64,000 nucleotides of DNA from an uncultured Dehalococcoidia bacterium (GCA_951812625.1 CATOSP010000002.1:1466880-1530879), one strand, 5' to 3'; positions 20,168-29,290 are shown, counted from the first letter of the stretch. A program made the numbers and translations. The notes: generated from the letters alone by a model not told the origin.

Positions 20168-20527
20168 TCAGGGGTTTTCGCCGTAGTTTGTGGGGTAGTT
20201 GCCTCCGATCCAGGCCGGGGTTCCGTCCTCTATGTTAAACAGATTGGCTGGATCGTAGCCCATCGACGCAGCGATCTCACATGCCAAACCGCTCCGCACT
20301 CCCGCCGCACAAATGAACAGCAGTTTCTTGTCCTGGGGTACCTCGTCCATATGGTCCGTCAGGTCATCGATGGGAATGTGGATCGCTCCCGCAACGTGTC
20401 CGGTGACCCACTCATCGTCGCGACGCACGTCGATGACTACGGTGTCCTCCGGCTCAGCATCGAGTATGGATTTGGCTTCATGAGAGTCCACGCGGAAGAA
20501 GGGCTCGCCGGGGTCCTGCCTGGGCAT
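20168..20527 (-). CDS. Single-domain rhodanese-like protein
   Basis: Sulfurtransferase-type fold of 119 residues. The catalytic cysteine is in the loop LFICAAGVRSG near residue 91, and DVRRDDEWVTGHVAGAIHIP near residue 35 is the conserved entry motif. No signal peptide is seen, so it should be cytoplasmic. It lies between mtnP and ahcY in the SAM-cycle operon, where a role in sulfur handling is plausible but unproven. Confidence 0.88.
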   Translation of the reverse strand: MPRQDPGEPFFRVDSHEAKSILDAEPEDTVVIDVRRDDEWVTGHVAGAIHIPIDDLTDHMDEVPQDKKLLFICAAGVRSGLACEIAASMGYDPANLFNIEDGTPAWIGGNYPTNYGENP

Positions 20528-20572
20528 CTTATTGCCTCCTCAGCCTTCTATTCGGGTTTGGCCACAACCTGA

Positions 20573-21445
20573 TTAGCTCAGGTATCTGCCTGCTATCGGG
20601 GCCAGTTTCGACTTCAGGTCGTCGGGTATCAGTTCTCTCGATGTGACGATGGCGTCCTTCAAGGCGGTGGAACAGGCGCAATCCCTTGGGCCATCGAGAC
20701 GTGGCGCCACTTTACGCACCAGTTCTTTCGAGTTGGCCACGTTGGTCAATAGGTTCTGGATGATTAGCTCGACCGTGACCGGTTCCATGCTCTCGTGCCA
20801 GCAGTCGTAATCGGTGACCCAGGCCATCGTCGCGTAGCAGATCTCGGCTTCCCGGGCCAATTTGGCCTCGGGCAACGCTGTCATACCTATCAAGTCAGCA
20901 CCCCAGGAACGGTGCAAGAGAGACTCGGCGCGGGTCGAGAATGCCGGCCCTTCCATGACAACCATGAGTCCGCCGACGTGGACTGCCAACTCCAATTCCT
21001 GGGCGCACTCGAGTAGTGTCCGGTTTGTGGCGGCGCAGTACGGCTCATCAAAGGCGATGTGGGCCGCGATGTCCTTCTCGAAAAATGTATCGGACCCGCG
21101 AAGCCGCGTCTTGTCGATCAGTTGGTCGGGTAGCACCAAGTGCAGGGGGGCGAGTTCCTCTTTGAGACTGCCGACGGCGCTGACGGAGATAATCCGCTCG
21201 ACACCTAGAGTCTTGAGGGCGTATATGTTGGCCCTTGACGGTATCTGGGTGGGATTGAGGCGGTGGCCCACCCCGTGTCGGGGGAGGAATGCAACCTGCG
21301 CACCTTCGAGGTCTCCTACTGCGATGGCGCCGCTGGGTTTGCCGAAAGGAGTATCGAGGTCGAGGAATTCAACGTCGGTTAGACCCTCCATCTCATAGAG
21401 GCCGGTTCCACCGATAATGGCCAGACTTGCTTTAGCGTTTGGCAC
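20573..21445 (-). CDS. mtnP: S-methyl-5'-thioadenosine phosphorylase
   Basis: Cleaves methylthioadenosine with phosphate to adenine and methylthioribose 1-phosphate. It is 290 residues. The phosphate loop GGTGLYEM is at the N-terminus and FLPRHGVGHRLNPTQIPSRA near residue 53 is typical of the MTAP branch. MEGPAFSTRAES near residue 163, then GADLIGMTALPEAKLAREAE and VTDYDCWH, give the purine-binding pocket. It precedes the rhodanese gene and follows mtnA. Confidence 0.95.
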   Translation of the reverse strand: MPNAKASLAIIGGTGLYEMEGLTDVEFLDLDTPFGKPSGAIAVGDLEGAQVAFLPRHGVGHRLNPTQIPSRANIYALKTLGVERIISVSAVGSLKEELAPLHLVLPDQLIDKTRLRGSDTFFEKDIAAHIAFDEPYCAATNRTLLECAQELELAVHVGGLMVVMEGPAFSTRAESLLHRSWGADLIGMTALPEAKLAREAEICYATMAWVTDYDCWHESMEPVTVELIIQNLLTNVANSKELVRKVAPRLDGPRDCACSTALKDAIVTSRELIPDDLKSKLAPIAGRYLS

Positions 21446-21490
21446 GTTGCTTACTTGCAGTTCCCTTTCAGAATAGATTTACCGACTCGG

Positions 21491-22540
21491 TTATGCCGAC
21501 CTGCCTGACCTCGTGGCTAGGAGCAGGGTCTCCAGGTACGGGGGGCGGGACACTCCGCCTTCCGAGATGATGGCGCTGATGTACCGGTTGGGAGTCACAT
21601 CGAACGCTGGATTGATCGCTGGGACGCCGTCCGGAGCGGTGGCGTTGCCGCTAAAGTGGGTCACCTCTTCCGCCGAGCGCTCTTCTATTTGAATTTCCTC
21701 TCCACTGGGCAATTCGAGGTCGATTGTGCTGATGGGAGCAGCGACGTAGAAGGGAATGGAGTTCTCCCTTGCGAGGACCGCGAGAGAGTACGTGCCGATT
21801 TTGTTGGCGGTGTCCCCGTTGGCGGCAATTCGGTCCGCACCGGTAATGACGCAGGTGATTTTGCCCTGCGCCATCATCATTCCTGCGGCCGAGTCTACTA
21901 TCAACGTCGCGGGGATGCCTAGTTGCTGGAACTCCCAGGATGTCAGCCTGGCCCCCTGCAGGAATGGTCGAGTCTCGGTGTTATACACCTGGAACCGGTT
22001 TCCCGCCTCCCAACTGGCCCTGATGACGCCCAGCGCGGTTCCAAACCCGGAGGTCGCGAGTGCGCCTGTGTTGCAGTGGGTGAGGACCGACCCGCCGTCC
22101 GGTATAAGGTCTTTCCCCAAGTCCCCCATGTGACGGTTGATTGCTTCATCCTCGTCCTGTATGCGCCGTGCCTCCTCCAGGAGCTTACCCCTTAGTTGTG
22201 CGACGCCACACTCGTCGGCGGCGGATGAAAGCATCCTTTGGACAGCCCATTGTAGGTTGACCGCGGTGGGGCGCGCAGCCGATACGATCGTGCCAGTCCT
22301 GCGGAGTTGGTGGAGGAACGTCGAAGCGTCGTCTGCTTCGATCTCCTGAGCTGCCAGGACCATGGCATAGGCCGCCGTGACCCCTATGGCGGGAGCACCT
22401 CGGACCCGCATCTCACGAATTGCGTCCACGGCTTTCTGGCACGAATCGATCTCCAGCGTGATCCGCTCCATCGGCAGACGTGTTTGGTCAAGCAGCCACA
22501 GCTTGCCGTCGCTCCACTGTATCGGCCTGATCTCGGTCAC
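21491..22540 (-). CDS. mtnA: Methylthioribose-1-phosphate isomerase
   Basis: Isomerises methylthioribose 1-phosphate to methylthioribulose 1-phosphate, the step after mtnP. Motifs: MRVRGAPAIGVTAAYAM, the catalytic Cys in GSVLTHCNTGALATSGFG, and the catalytic Asp in VITGADRIAANGDTANKIG. The GTG at 22540 has AGAGG about 8 nt upstream, giving 349 residues. An ATG at 22573 would add 11 residues but lacks a ribosome site. It is the first gene after the SAM-I riboswitch. Later methionine-salvage genes (mtnB, mtnC, mtnD) are not in the window. Confidence 0.94.
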   Translation of the reverse strand: MTEIRPIQWSDGKLWLLDQTRLPMERITLEIDSCQKAVDAIREMRVRGAPAIGVTAAYAMVLAAQEIEADDASTFLHQLRRTGTIVSAARPTAVNLQWAVQRMLSSAADECGVAQLRGKLLEEARRIQDEDEAINRHMGDLGKDLIPDGGSVLTHCNTGALATSGFGTALGVIRASWEAGNRFQVYNTETRPFLQGARLTSWEFQQLGIPATLIVDSAAGMMMAQGKITCVITGADRIAANGDTANKIGTYSLAVLARENSIPFYVAAPISTIDLELPSGEEIQIEERSAEEVTHFSGNATAPDGVPAINPAFDVTPNRYISAIISEGGVSRPPYLETLLLATRSGRSA

Positions 22541-22603
22541 CTGGGAATACCTCTGTGCATGGACGTGTCCCATGTTCTCAGTGGGCCCCGGGAAAGTCCC
22601 AAC

Positions 22604-22628
22604 AAAAAAGCTCCTCGCGCGAGAAGCT
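22604..22628 (-). terminator. Intrinsic terminator of the SAM-I riboswitch
   Basis: On the minus strand the hairpin AGCTTCTC-GCGC-GAGGAGCT is followed by six T residues. Its left arm (GAGCTTCTC) can instead pair with GAGGGGCTC at 22641-22649, which overlaps the 3' strand of aptamer helix P1. SAM binding would therefore free the terminator and stop transcription before mtnA. Confidence 0.85.
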
Positions 22629-22643
22629 CAAGCAATAGTCGAG

Positions 22644-22775
22644 CCCCTCATCTTTCGCTCTTGACGTTTTTCGCCGCCTTGAGCGCCGGAATTAGCACCG
22701 TGCCTCAATCACCTGGTCGGCGGGCCGGTTGCTTGGCTTCGTCGGGCCGTTCCCTCAGCCGTTCTCGATAAAGGG
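22644..22775 (-). promoter_or_regulatory. SAM-I (S-box) riboswitch aptamer
   Basis: The minus strand shows the S-box core in order: CTTTATCGAGAACGGC, GAGGGAACGGCCC, GAAGCCAAGCAACCGG and GGTGCTAATTCCGGC. Helix P1 forms between CCCTTTATC (22767-22775) and GATGAGGGG (22644-22652), nine pairs with G-U wobbles. The element is about 130 nt, lies between a good promoter and mtnA, and is followed by the alternative antiterminator/terminator pair. It should turn off the SAM-cycle operon when SAM is abundant. Confidence 0.93.
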
Positions 22776-22807
22776 TTGGTTGTATTATTTTCGAGTCTGT
22801 ACGAGTT

Positions 22808-22836
22808 ATGTTACCCATGTACCTGTCTCCTGTCAA
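22808..22836 (-). promoter_or_regulatory. Promoter of the methionine/SAM recycling operon
   Basis: Minus strand TTGACA (22831-22836), a 17-nt spacer and TAACAT (22808-22813). Transcription would start near 22801, about 25 nt before helix P1 of the riboswitch, as expected for a riboswitch leader. Confidence 0.75.
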
Positions 22837-23167
22837 GGTAACCTTCGCATTCCCAATCGGGCGGGCGATTGGGCCGTTGCTTAACATCTGCCAATGTCTC
22901 GTGGTGTAGTGAAAACGGAGACTGGATGCAGGGAAATCGTTATGTTAAGCCAGTTGAGTACAAGCGGCTGCCGAGTCAGTTGACACTTATTCTGGCCCGG
23001 CAACATAATGGAGTCTCTGGCTAAATGATTGAGACTGGCAACACTCGGGGTGAGGTCCGCGGCATGTTATCGGGACTCTTGTGCGCGGCTTGGTAGGATT
23101 GGCTCCAGGTGTGTAGCCTGCCACCATCCCGCTTACACACGAGCCAATGGCGGGAGATACGAGAAAC
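22837..23167. other. Divergent intergenic region between mtnA leader and pncB
   Basis: About 330 bases without a convincing gene. It must hold the plus-strand promoter for the pncB-ETF pair, but no clear -35/-10 pair is seen. The only short frames lack ribosome sites and resemble no family. Confidence 0.5.
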
Positions 23168-24586
23168 ATGGATCAGCCCGCGCGTTCGACCGGATACCAT
23201 GGTATGGGGTTGTTCGCCGACCTGTACGAGTTGACGATGGCTCAGGCGTTCTATGAACACCATATGTTCGCGTCAGCCACCTTCAGCCTATTTGTTCGCA
23301 ACCTTCCACGGGACCGCGGATATCTGGTATCGGCAGGACTGGAAGACGTCCTCGACTTCCTCGAGCGTTTCCAATTCGAAGGGGATAGCCTGGCCTATCT
23401 GGACTCGACGGGCATTTTCTCCGGAGCTTTCCTGAATTATTTGGAAGGGTTGAGGTTCACTGGAGAGGTCAGGGCCATCCCTGAAGGAAGGCTCTTCTTC
23501 GAGTTTGAGCCAGCGCTTGAAATCACTGCGCCAATCATCGAAGCTCAGATAGTGGAGACCTTCGTCATCAACCAGGTCAATCTCCAGACGATGCTGGCCA
23601 CGAAAGCAGCCCGATGCGCCTGGGCTGCCGAAGGTCGTAGCCTTAGCGATTTTTCTGCAAGGCGCACGCACGGGACCGACGCAGCCATGAAGATGGCCCG
23701 TTGTGCCTACATTGCAGGGTTCGACTCCACCAGCAATGTCGCCGCATCGCGAAGGTATGGTATCCCCCCTGCTGGCACGATGGCTCACTCCTTCATCACC
23801 ACTTTCCCGACTGAGTTGGATGCATTCCGAGCCTACGCTGACACCTTCCCTGATCGCTGTGTGCTTTTGCTGGACACTTACGACACCATTCAAGGCGCGC
23901 GCAATGCGGTAGCAGTAGCCAAAGAACTGGAGTCCCGTGGACATCGGCTCAGGGCCGTCCGTTTGGACTCGGGTGACTATGACGACCTGAGTCGGAACGT
24001 CCGGGCCATCTTGGACGAAGCCGGCCTGCAATACGTGGGCATACTGGCATCCGGTGGCTTGGACGAATTCTCGGTGAAGCAGCTCGTCGACAATGGCGCG
24101 CCGGTCGACATATTCGGCATCGGCACTAAGGTAGGGGTGTCTGCCGACTCACCGTGGTCCGATATGGCTTACAAGCTGGTATGCTACGACGGTCGTCCCG
24201 TAATGAAACTTAGTACCGATAAGATATCCCTACCTGGAGCGAAGCAGGTTTTCCGCGTGCCAAATGCGGACGGTACGCTTCACCACGATGTCATCGGATT
24301 ACAGGATGATGAGGTATGTGACGGGGAACCTCTACTGGAGCAAGTCATGTCGTCCGGGCGTGCCATTGGCGCAGCGGCGAGTCTTGATGATATGAGAGGC
24401 AGGGTGCGCCGGGACTTGGACCGCCTTGGTGACGGGACTAGGGAGCTGACCGGTCCTGCCGAATACCCGGTGGAGTTCAGCCGCCGGTTGGCAACCCTCT
24501 CCGCTCAGGTGCGGCATGGCTTGGAAGAGTCTGCCTGGTCATCCGGTCAGGGAGACCCCAACCCAACCGGGGGGTCTGTTCAATGA
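23168..24586 (+). CDS. pncB: Nicotinate phosphoribosyltransferase
   Basis: Makes nicotinate mononucleotide from nicotinate and PRPP, the salvage entry to NAD. About 472 residues from ATG 23168; an ATG at 23147 is possible, but the family match starts only at LFADLYELTMAQAFYEHHM. Seen: SNVAASRRYGIPPAGTMAHS with the catalytic His region near residue 200, AVRLDSGDYDDLSRNVRAIL near residue 262, and ASGGLDEFSVKQLVDNGAPV then DIFGIGTKVGVS, the phosphate-binding turn. Its TGA overlaps the ETF start by 4 nt. Confidence 0.94.
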   Translation: MDQPARSTGYHGMGLFADLYELTMAQAFYEHHMFASATFSLFVRNLPRDRGYLVSAGLEDVLDFLERFQFEGDSLAYLDSTGIFSGAFLNYLEGLRFTGEVRAIPEGRLFFEFEPALEITAPIIEAQIVETFVINQVNLQTMLATKAARCAWAAEGRSLSDFSARRTHGTDAAMKMARCAYIAGFDSTSNVAASRRYGIPPAGTMAHSFITTFPTELDAFRAYADTFPDRCVLLLDTYDTIQGARNAVAVAKELESRGHRLRAVRLDSGDYDDLSRNVRAILDEAGLQYVGILASGGLDEFSVKQLVDNGAPVDIFGIGTKVGVSADSPWSDMAYKLVCYDGRPVMKLSTDKISLPGAKQVFRVPNADGTLHHDVIGLQDDEVCDGEPLLEQVMSSGRAIGAAASLDDMRGRVRRDLDRLGDGTRELTGPAEYPVEFSRRLATLSAQVRHGLEESAWSSGQGDPNPTGGSVQ

Positions 24587-26424
24587 AGATTGTGGTCTGC
24601 GCGAAGTACGTCCCTGTAGTTTCCCGGATCAGGTTCGACTACGAACAGAAGACAGTAATCCGGGAAGGTGTTCCCTCCGAAGTCAACTCCTTCGACATGC
24701 TCGGCATAGTCCGTGCGGTCGAATTGAAGTCCGAAGGGGTGGATGAAGTTGTGGCGGTCTCGATGGGACCTCCCCAGGCAAGGGATGGGCTTCTCCAGTG
24801 TCTTGCGATGGGAGCCGACCGGGGAGTGCTCGTGTCGGATCGGGCGCTTGCGGGATCCGACACTCTCGCCACTGCCCGCGCCCTCGCCCTCGCGTTGGCT
24901 AGGGAAGCGCCGGGCTTGATCATATGCGGGCGCAATAGCTCAGACTCCGAGACCGGACAGGTTGGCCCGGAAGTGGCCGAGTTGATGGACCTCCCACACA
25001 TCAGCCAGGTCAGCAAGCTGGACTATCACCCAGACTCAAACACCATTGTCGTCCAGCGGGATACGGACGAAGGTCATCAGGTTCTGGAATGCCAGCTTCC
25101 CGCTCTGGTCTGTGTCACCGAGGGTGTGGCGGAGGAGCAATTCCCTACCCGGGACGGTATGGCCGAAGCTCAGACCAAGCCACTCGATGAACTCTCATGC
25201 GCCGATTTGACTACCGACGTATCCCAGTTCGGGCTTGAAGGCTCTCCTACTTGGGTCGACGATATCCGGTTGGTGGAACCCAGCAGGCTGGGCATCATAG
25301 TGGAAGAGGAAGATCCGCTAGCAGCCGCGAAACAGGTGGCAGATCAGTTGGCAGCGAGACTTGAGGAGTTGGGTTCCGGATCAGCGGACGCACCAAGTTC
25401 AGGCCCATTTCCCCGGTTTCCGGACAACCGCGAACGGAGCATCTGGGTCGTAGCTGAAACGACACACACCGGGCTGCGCCGGGTCTCCCTGGAAATGCTG
25501 GGCAAGGCTAGGGAACTCACAACCGTGACCGGCAGCGAGGTGGTGGCGGTCCTGGTTGGTGCTCAAGACGACGGGTTGGTGAGGGAACTAACGTCCAGCG
25601 GTGCTGATCGGGTGATCGTCCTCGACAACACCGGAAAGGGTACGGCCTGGGGCCGTGCCGTAGTCCAGGCCCTGTGCGCGGCTCTGCAGAATGATTCCCC
25701 CTACGCGGTCTTGTTCGCTGCCACCGCCGATGGCAGGGACCTGGCAGCCAGGGTCGCAGCCGCGCTGGGGCTGGGGCTTACAGGCGACGCCATCGATCTT
25801 GAGATAGACGATCAGGGTAGGTTGGTCCAGTTGAAACCCGCCTTGGGCGGCAACGTCGTTGCACCCATTCTGTCCAGGACTCTGCCAAACATGGTGACTC
25901 TGCGCGCCGGGCTGCTGGAACCGATCGACCCTGAGATCGGAATCTCCTCAATGGTCGAGCAGGTTGACGTTCCCGTATTCCAGGGTCGGGATGCCCAGCT
26001 ATTGGAGGAGCACATCCAGGAGGATATGGGTTCCATCGAACTTGCCCAGGCGCAAGTGGTGTTGGGTGTCGGGATGGGCATCGGAGGACCGGAGTCGTTG
26101 GGTGAAGTCCGGGAGTTGGCGGCTTCCATAGGGGCAACTCTGGCCACCACCCGGGACGTCGTTCACGCCGGTTGGCTCCCCCACCAGATTCAGGTTGGCA
26201 TCAGCGGTCGCACCATTGGCCCGAAGGTGTACATCGCGGTGGGAATCAGGGGTGCCTTCAACCACACCGTGGGCATACAGAAGGCTGGTATTATCGTCGC
26301 GGTCAACCAGATGCGGCGGCACACTATCTTCCGGGCCGCAGATTTTGGGATAGTTGGGGACTGGCAGACCTTCCTGCCCCCATTGATCGAGGCACTCAAG
26401 CCAACCCTGGTCGGCATACGCTGA
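24583..26424 (+). CDS. Fused electron transfer flavoprotein, beta-alpha order
   Basis: A single 613-residue chain carrying both ETF subunits. The beta-like half (about 1-260) starts MKIVVCAKYVPVV and has CLAMGADRGVLVSD and the loop GRNSSDSETGQVGPEVAELM. The alpha half (about 285-613) starts SIWVVAE and has LKPALGGNVVAPI and the FAD-binding block GISGRTIGPKVYIAVGIRGA followed by FNHTVGIQKAGIIVAVN. ETF shuttles electrons from acyl-CoA and related dehydrogenases to the quinone pool or other acceptors. The start is inside the pncB stop (ATGA). Two acyl-CoA dehydrogenases follow on the same strand and are likely donors. Confidence 0.93.
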   Translation: MKIVVCAKYVPVVSRIRFDYEQKTVIREGVPSEVNSFDMLGIVRAVELKSEGVDEVVAVSMGPPQARDGLLQCLAMGADRGVLVSDRALAGSDTLATARALALALAREAPGLIICGRNSSDSETGQVGPEVAELMDLPHISQVSKLDYHPDSNTIVVQRDTDEGHQVLECQLPALVCVTEGVAEEQFPTRDGMAEAQTKPLDELSCADLTTDVSQFGLEGSPTWVDDIRLVEPSRLGIIVEEEDPLAAAKQVADQLAARLEELGSGSADAPSSGPFPRFPDNRERSIWVVAETTHTGLRRVSLEMLGKARELTTVTGSEVVAVLVGAQDDGLVRELTSSGADRVIVLDNTGKGTAWGRAVVQALCAALQNDSPYAVLFAATADGRDLAARVAAALGLGLTGDAIDLEIDDQGRLVQLKPALGGNVVAPILSRTLPNMVTLRAGLLEPIDPEIGISSMVEQVDVPVFQGRDAQLLEEHIQEDMGSIELAQAQVVLGVGMGIGGPESLGEVRELAASIGATLATTRDVVHAGWLPHQIQVGISGRTIGPKVYIAVGIRGAFNHTVGIQKAGIIVAVNQMRRHTIFRAADFGIVGDWQTFLPPLIEALKPTLVGIR

Positions 26425-26856
26425 CCCATCCCCTACTCGCCTTTCCAACAGGCGTGTGGTGAACTCCATCGCGCCTTTGTGAGATGCATTCGCCTGGCGT
26501 TTGCAGTATCGTTGCAATTCATTGTGTGACCCCGCTCGGCCTAGGGTGGTTTCATCCCCGGCGCAGCCCCCCGGAGTAACGGTGAGGTTGTGGACGTGGG
26601 AGACCTCTGTCTACATGGTCGAAAATGACCGGAAACGGCCGGAAATGGCAGGGGAAATGAAATGTTCCTCGTCGGCTTGTCTCCGGTTAACCGGAGCGCG
26701 TGGCATGGAATGCCGCCAGCCGGTACTCCGTACTTGACACCTCCTTTATGGGTAAGCACAATGTCAGTGGCCCGTCGAGCGGACCATGCCGGCGGAATTT
26801 GGCTGTGTCTATCTAAGCGTTATCAAGAGGCAGACGACACTGCGAGGGGGCAGGTT
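26425..26856. other. Intergenic region upstream of acyl-CoA dehydrogenase
   Basis: About 430 bases with no supportable gene. It contains a candidate promoter (26734-26762) and an inverted repeat TTGCA-N7-TGCAA near 26500-26517 of unknown meaning. Longer frames run through it from the dehydrogenase but have no family similarity. Confidence 0.5.
26734..26762 (+). promoter_or_regulatory. Candidate promoter for acyl-CoA dehydrogenase genes
   Basis: TTGACA at 26734-26739, a 17-nt spacer and CACAAT at 26757-26762, the first a perfect -35 and the second four of six for -10. It would start transcription about 85 nt before the ATG at 26857. Confidence 0.4.
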
Positions 26857-28062
26857 ATGGACTTTGGGTATACGCCAGAGCAAGAGGCCCTTAGGGACGA
26901 AGTTCGGGCATTCATAGCAGAGCACATTACCGACGAGGTCCGGGCGGAGGTCGAAGACGGTGGTGGCGAGGGAGGACGTGGACCTAAAGTCCGTGAGCTC
27001 TACAAGAAGATCGCCGACAAGGGATGGATCGGCATCAGTTGGCCCAAAGAATACGGTGGCCAGGACGGCAACCGCCTCGACCAGTATATCGTTGAGGAAG
27101 AGTTCTCCCGGATAGGCATCGGGGTTGGCGGAGCAGGCAGCGGAGCGCCTGCGATCCTGGCTGCGGGTACCGAGGAGCAGAAGGAATACTTCCTGCCCGG
27201 CTTGATCAACGGCGAGATTGTGTTAGCCCTGGGATTTACTGAGCCGCAGGCCGGAGCGGACCTGGCAGGTCTCCAGTGCCGTGCGGTCCGGGATGGAGAT
27301 GAATTCGTCATCAACGGCCAGAAGATGTTCACTTCCTCGGCCCACTACGCAACCCACATCTACCTGATGGCCCGGACCGACCCTGACGCACCCAGGCACC
27401 GCGGAATCTCCATATTCCTGGTCCCGATGGACACGCCAGGGATCACCGTCCGCCCCCTTTGGACCATTCAGAACGACCCTCCTGCGCCTCCCGGTACCAC
27501 CTATGGCCAGCGCAGGACGAACGAGACTTTCTTCGAAAACGTCCGCATTCCTGCTACCTGCCTCCTTGGTGAGGAAAACCAGGGGTGGTATGTGGGGGCG
27601 ATGGGATTGAACCTCGATCGGGTTGGAGCAAGCCGGTATCTCATCTCGGTTCGCCGGGACGAGGATATCGTTAACTGGGTCAAGGAGAACGAGTTCGAGG
27701 GGTACTCAATAGCGGAAGACCCCGCAGTCCGCGACCGGCTGGCCGAGCTGTGGATCGAGGCTCAGGTCTGCCGCTTGATGACCATGCGCAGCATGTCTCT
27801 GGTAGAGAGTGGCGGCAACTTCACCTACGAAGGCTCTGCCGAGAAGGTTTGGGCTCCTGAACATGGCGTCAGGACCACGGAGACCATCTCCCAGATTCTT
27901 GGCCCATATGCCCAGCTGCTGAATGGCTCGGAAGATGCCATCGAAGAAGGGGTGTTCGCACACAACCTCATGGGGTCTTTCCAGTCTGGCATCAATCACG
28001 GCAGCGTACAGGTCATGCGCGACCAGATGGCCCGCAGGGGCCTGGGAATGCCCAGGGGTTAG
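26857..28062 (+). CDS. Acyl-CoA dehydrogenase family protein
   Basis: FAD enzyme forming an alpha-beta double bond in an acyl-CoA. It is 401 residues from ATG 26857 (MDFGYTPEQEALRDEVRAF) with an AGGGGGCAGG site; a longer upstream frame is rejected. Domains: N-terminal helices to about 130, middle beta domain with ALGFTEPQAGADL and INGQKMFTSSAHYATHIYL (FAD and substrate binding), and C-terminal helical domain ending GMPRG. GISWPKEYGGQ near residue 53 is typical. The C-terminal part is divergent, so the catalytic Glu cannot be assigned. Donates electrons to ETF, probably the one just upstream. Confidence 0.9.
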   Translation: MDFGYTPEQEALRDEVRAFIAEHITDEVRAEVEDGGGEGGRGPKVRELYKKIADKGWIGISWPKEYGGQDGNRLDQYIVEEEFSRIGIGVGGAGSGAPAILAAGTEEQKEYFLPGLINGEIVLALGFTEPQAGADLAGLQCRAVRDGDEFVINGQKMFTSSAHYATHIYLMARTDPDAPRHRGISIFLVPMDTPGITVRPLWTIQNDPPAPPGTTYGQRRTNETFFENVRIPATCLLGEENQGWYVGAMGLNLDRVGASRYLISVRRDEDIVNWVKENEFEGYSIAEDPAVRDRLAELWIEAQVCRLMTMRSMSLVESGGNFTYEGSAEKVWAPEHGVRTTETISQILGPYAQLLNGSEDAIEEGVFAHNLMGSFQSGINHGSVQVMRDQMARRGLGMPRG

Positions 28063-28114
28063 CGGCTCAGGGGGAGTCGTCACGACACCCCCACGAATAT
28101 CACGAGGAATTTAC

Positions 28115-29290
28115 ATGGATGTCTTACTGAACGAAGAAGAACAGATGGTCAAGAACCTTGCCAGGGAATTCCTGGAAGGGGAATGCCCACCGAGCCTAGC
28201 CCGGGAGATGGAAAAGGACGATCTCGGTTATCCACCAGGACTGTGGCAACAGATCGCACAGTTGGGGTGGTTTGCGATGTCCCTGCCCGAGCAGTATGGA
28301 GGACAGGGTCTCGGCCTGACCTACCTCGGCTTGGTGCTGGAAGAGGTTGGCCGCGCGATCGCCCCGGTTCCGTTCCACAGCACGATGGTTCCGGCACTGG
28401 CCATCGCGTCGGACGGCAGCGAAGCGCAGAAGCAGGACATCCTGCCCAGGGTAAGCAGCGGCAGTCTCGTCATGACATGGGCGTTCAATGAGCGGAACCC
28501 ACGTTTGATTCCTGAGGCCGTCAACTTGAAGGCGGAACTCCAGGGAGACGAATTCGTCTTGAACGGCGAAAAAATGTTCGTGGACAATTTCAACGCCGCA
28601 GGACAATGCCTGGTCGTCTGCCGGACTGCCCCCGCATCGTCAGATAACCTGGGAATCTCTTTGGTTCTGGTGGACACCGACAGCCCCGGACTCACCAACA
28701 TACCCTTGACGACCCTGGCCAAGGACAAGCAGAGCAAGGTTGTTTTCGACGATGTTCGGGTACCGGCAGCGAACCTTGTTGGCAACCTCAACGAGGGCTG
28801 GCCCATCGCCGACTCTATGCTGGAACGCGCGACCGTGCTTCTGTGTGCCCAGATGGCTGGCGCGGCTAGGAAAGATGCCGAAATGGCCATCGAGTACTCG
28901 AAGAACCGCACGGCCTTCGGGCGGCCTATAGGCTCTTTCCAGTCAATCCAGCACCTCTGTGCCGACATGACCCTGTGGGTCGATGGTGCTCAGCTTTTGA
29001 CCTACGAGGCGCTCTGGAAGATGGATCAAGGCATCCCGGCAGGGGTGGAAGTCTCCCAGGCCAAGGCGTTCTGCAACGACAAATGCGAGGCCACAGTTAG
29101 GTCTTCCCAGGTCATACACGGTGGTATCGGGTTCATGATGGAGTTCGACCTCCATCTGTGGTTTCGAAGGGTGACCGCGTGGACTATGAGGCTCGGCACC
29201 AGTTTCGAGCACCGGGCCAAGATCGCAAACGCCCTTCTTGATCATCCAGGACGCGTTCGGCTAGGGATGGACCTGACTCCAGTCAGTTAA
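28115..29290 (+). CDS. Acyl-CoA dehydrogenase family protein, second copy
   Basis: 391 residues from ATG 28115 with GAGGAAT upstream. N-terminal helical domain with MSLPEQYGGQGLGLTYLGLV near residue 50, middle domain with LNGEKMFVDNFNAAGQCLVV, C-terminal domain with YSKNRTAFGRPIGSFQSIQH near residue 270 and IHGGIGFMMEFDLHLWFRR near residue 332. It is only distantly similar to the first copy. The tandem pair suggests a heterodimeric dehydrogenase, as in steroid side-chain or actinobacterial FadE-type enzymes, but this is inference. 52 nt separate the two genes. Confidence 0.9.
   Translation: MDVLLNEEEQMVKNLAREFLEGECPPSLAREMEKDDLGYPPGLWQQIAQLGWFAMSLPEQYGGQGLGLTYLGLVLEEVGRAIAPVPFHSTMVPALAIASDGSEAQKQDILPRVSSGSLVMTWAFNERNPRLIPEAVNLKAELQGDEFVLNGEKMFVDNFNAAGQCLVVCRTAPASSDNLGISLVLVDTDSPGLTNIPLTTLAKDKQSKVVFDDVRVPAANLVGNLNEGWPIADSMLERATVLLCAQMAGAARKDAEMAIEYSKNRTAFGRPIGSFQSIQHLCADMTLWVDGAQLLTYEALWKMDQGIPAGVEVSQAKAFCNDKCEATVRSSQVIHGGIGFMMEFDLHLWFRRVTAWTMRLGTSFEHRAKIANALLDHPGRVRLGMDLTPVS

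Noticed and set aside
26500..26517. TTGCA-N7-TGCAA inverted repeat as a second Zur site
   Set aside because: It shares only short pieces with the dyad upstream of zur and lies before acyl-CoA dehydrogenase genes, with no zinc link.
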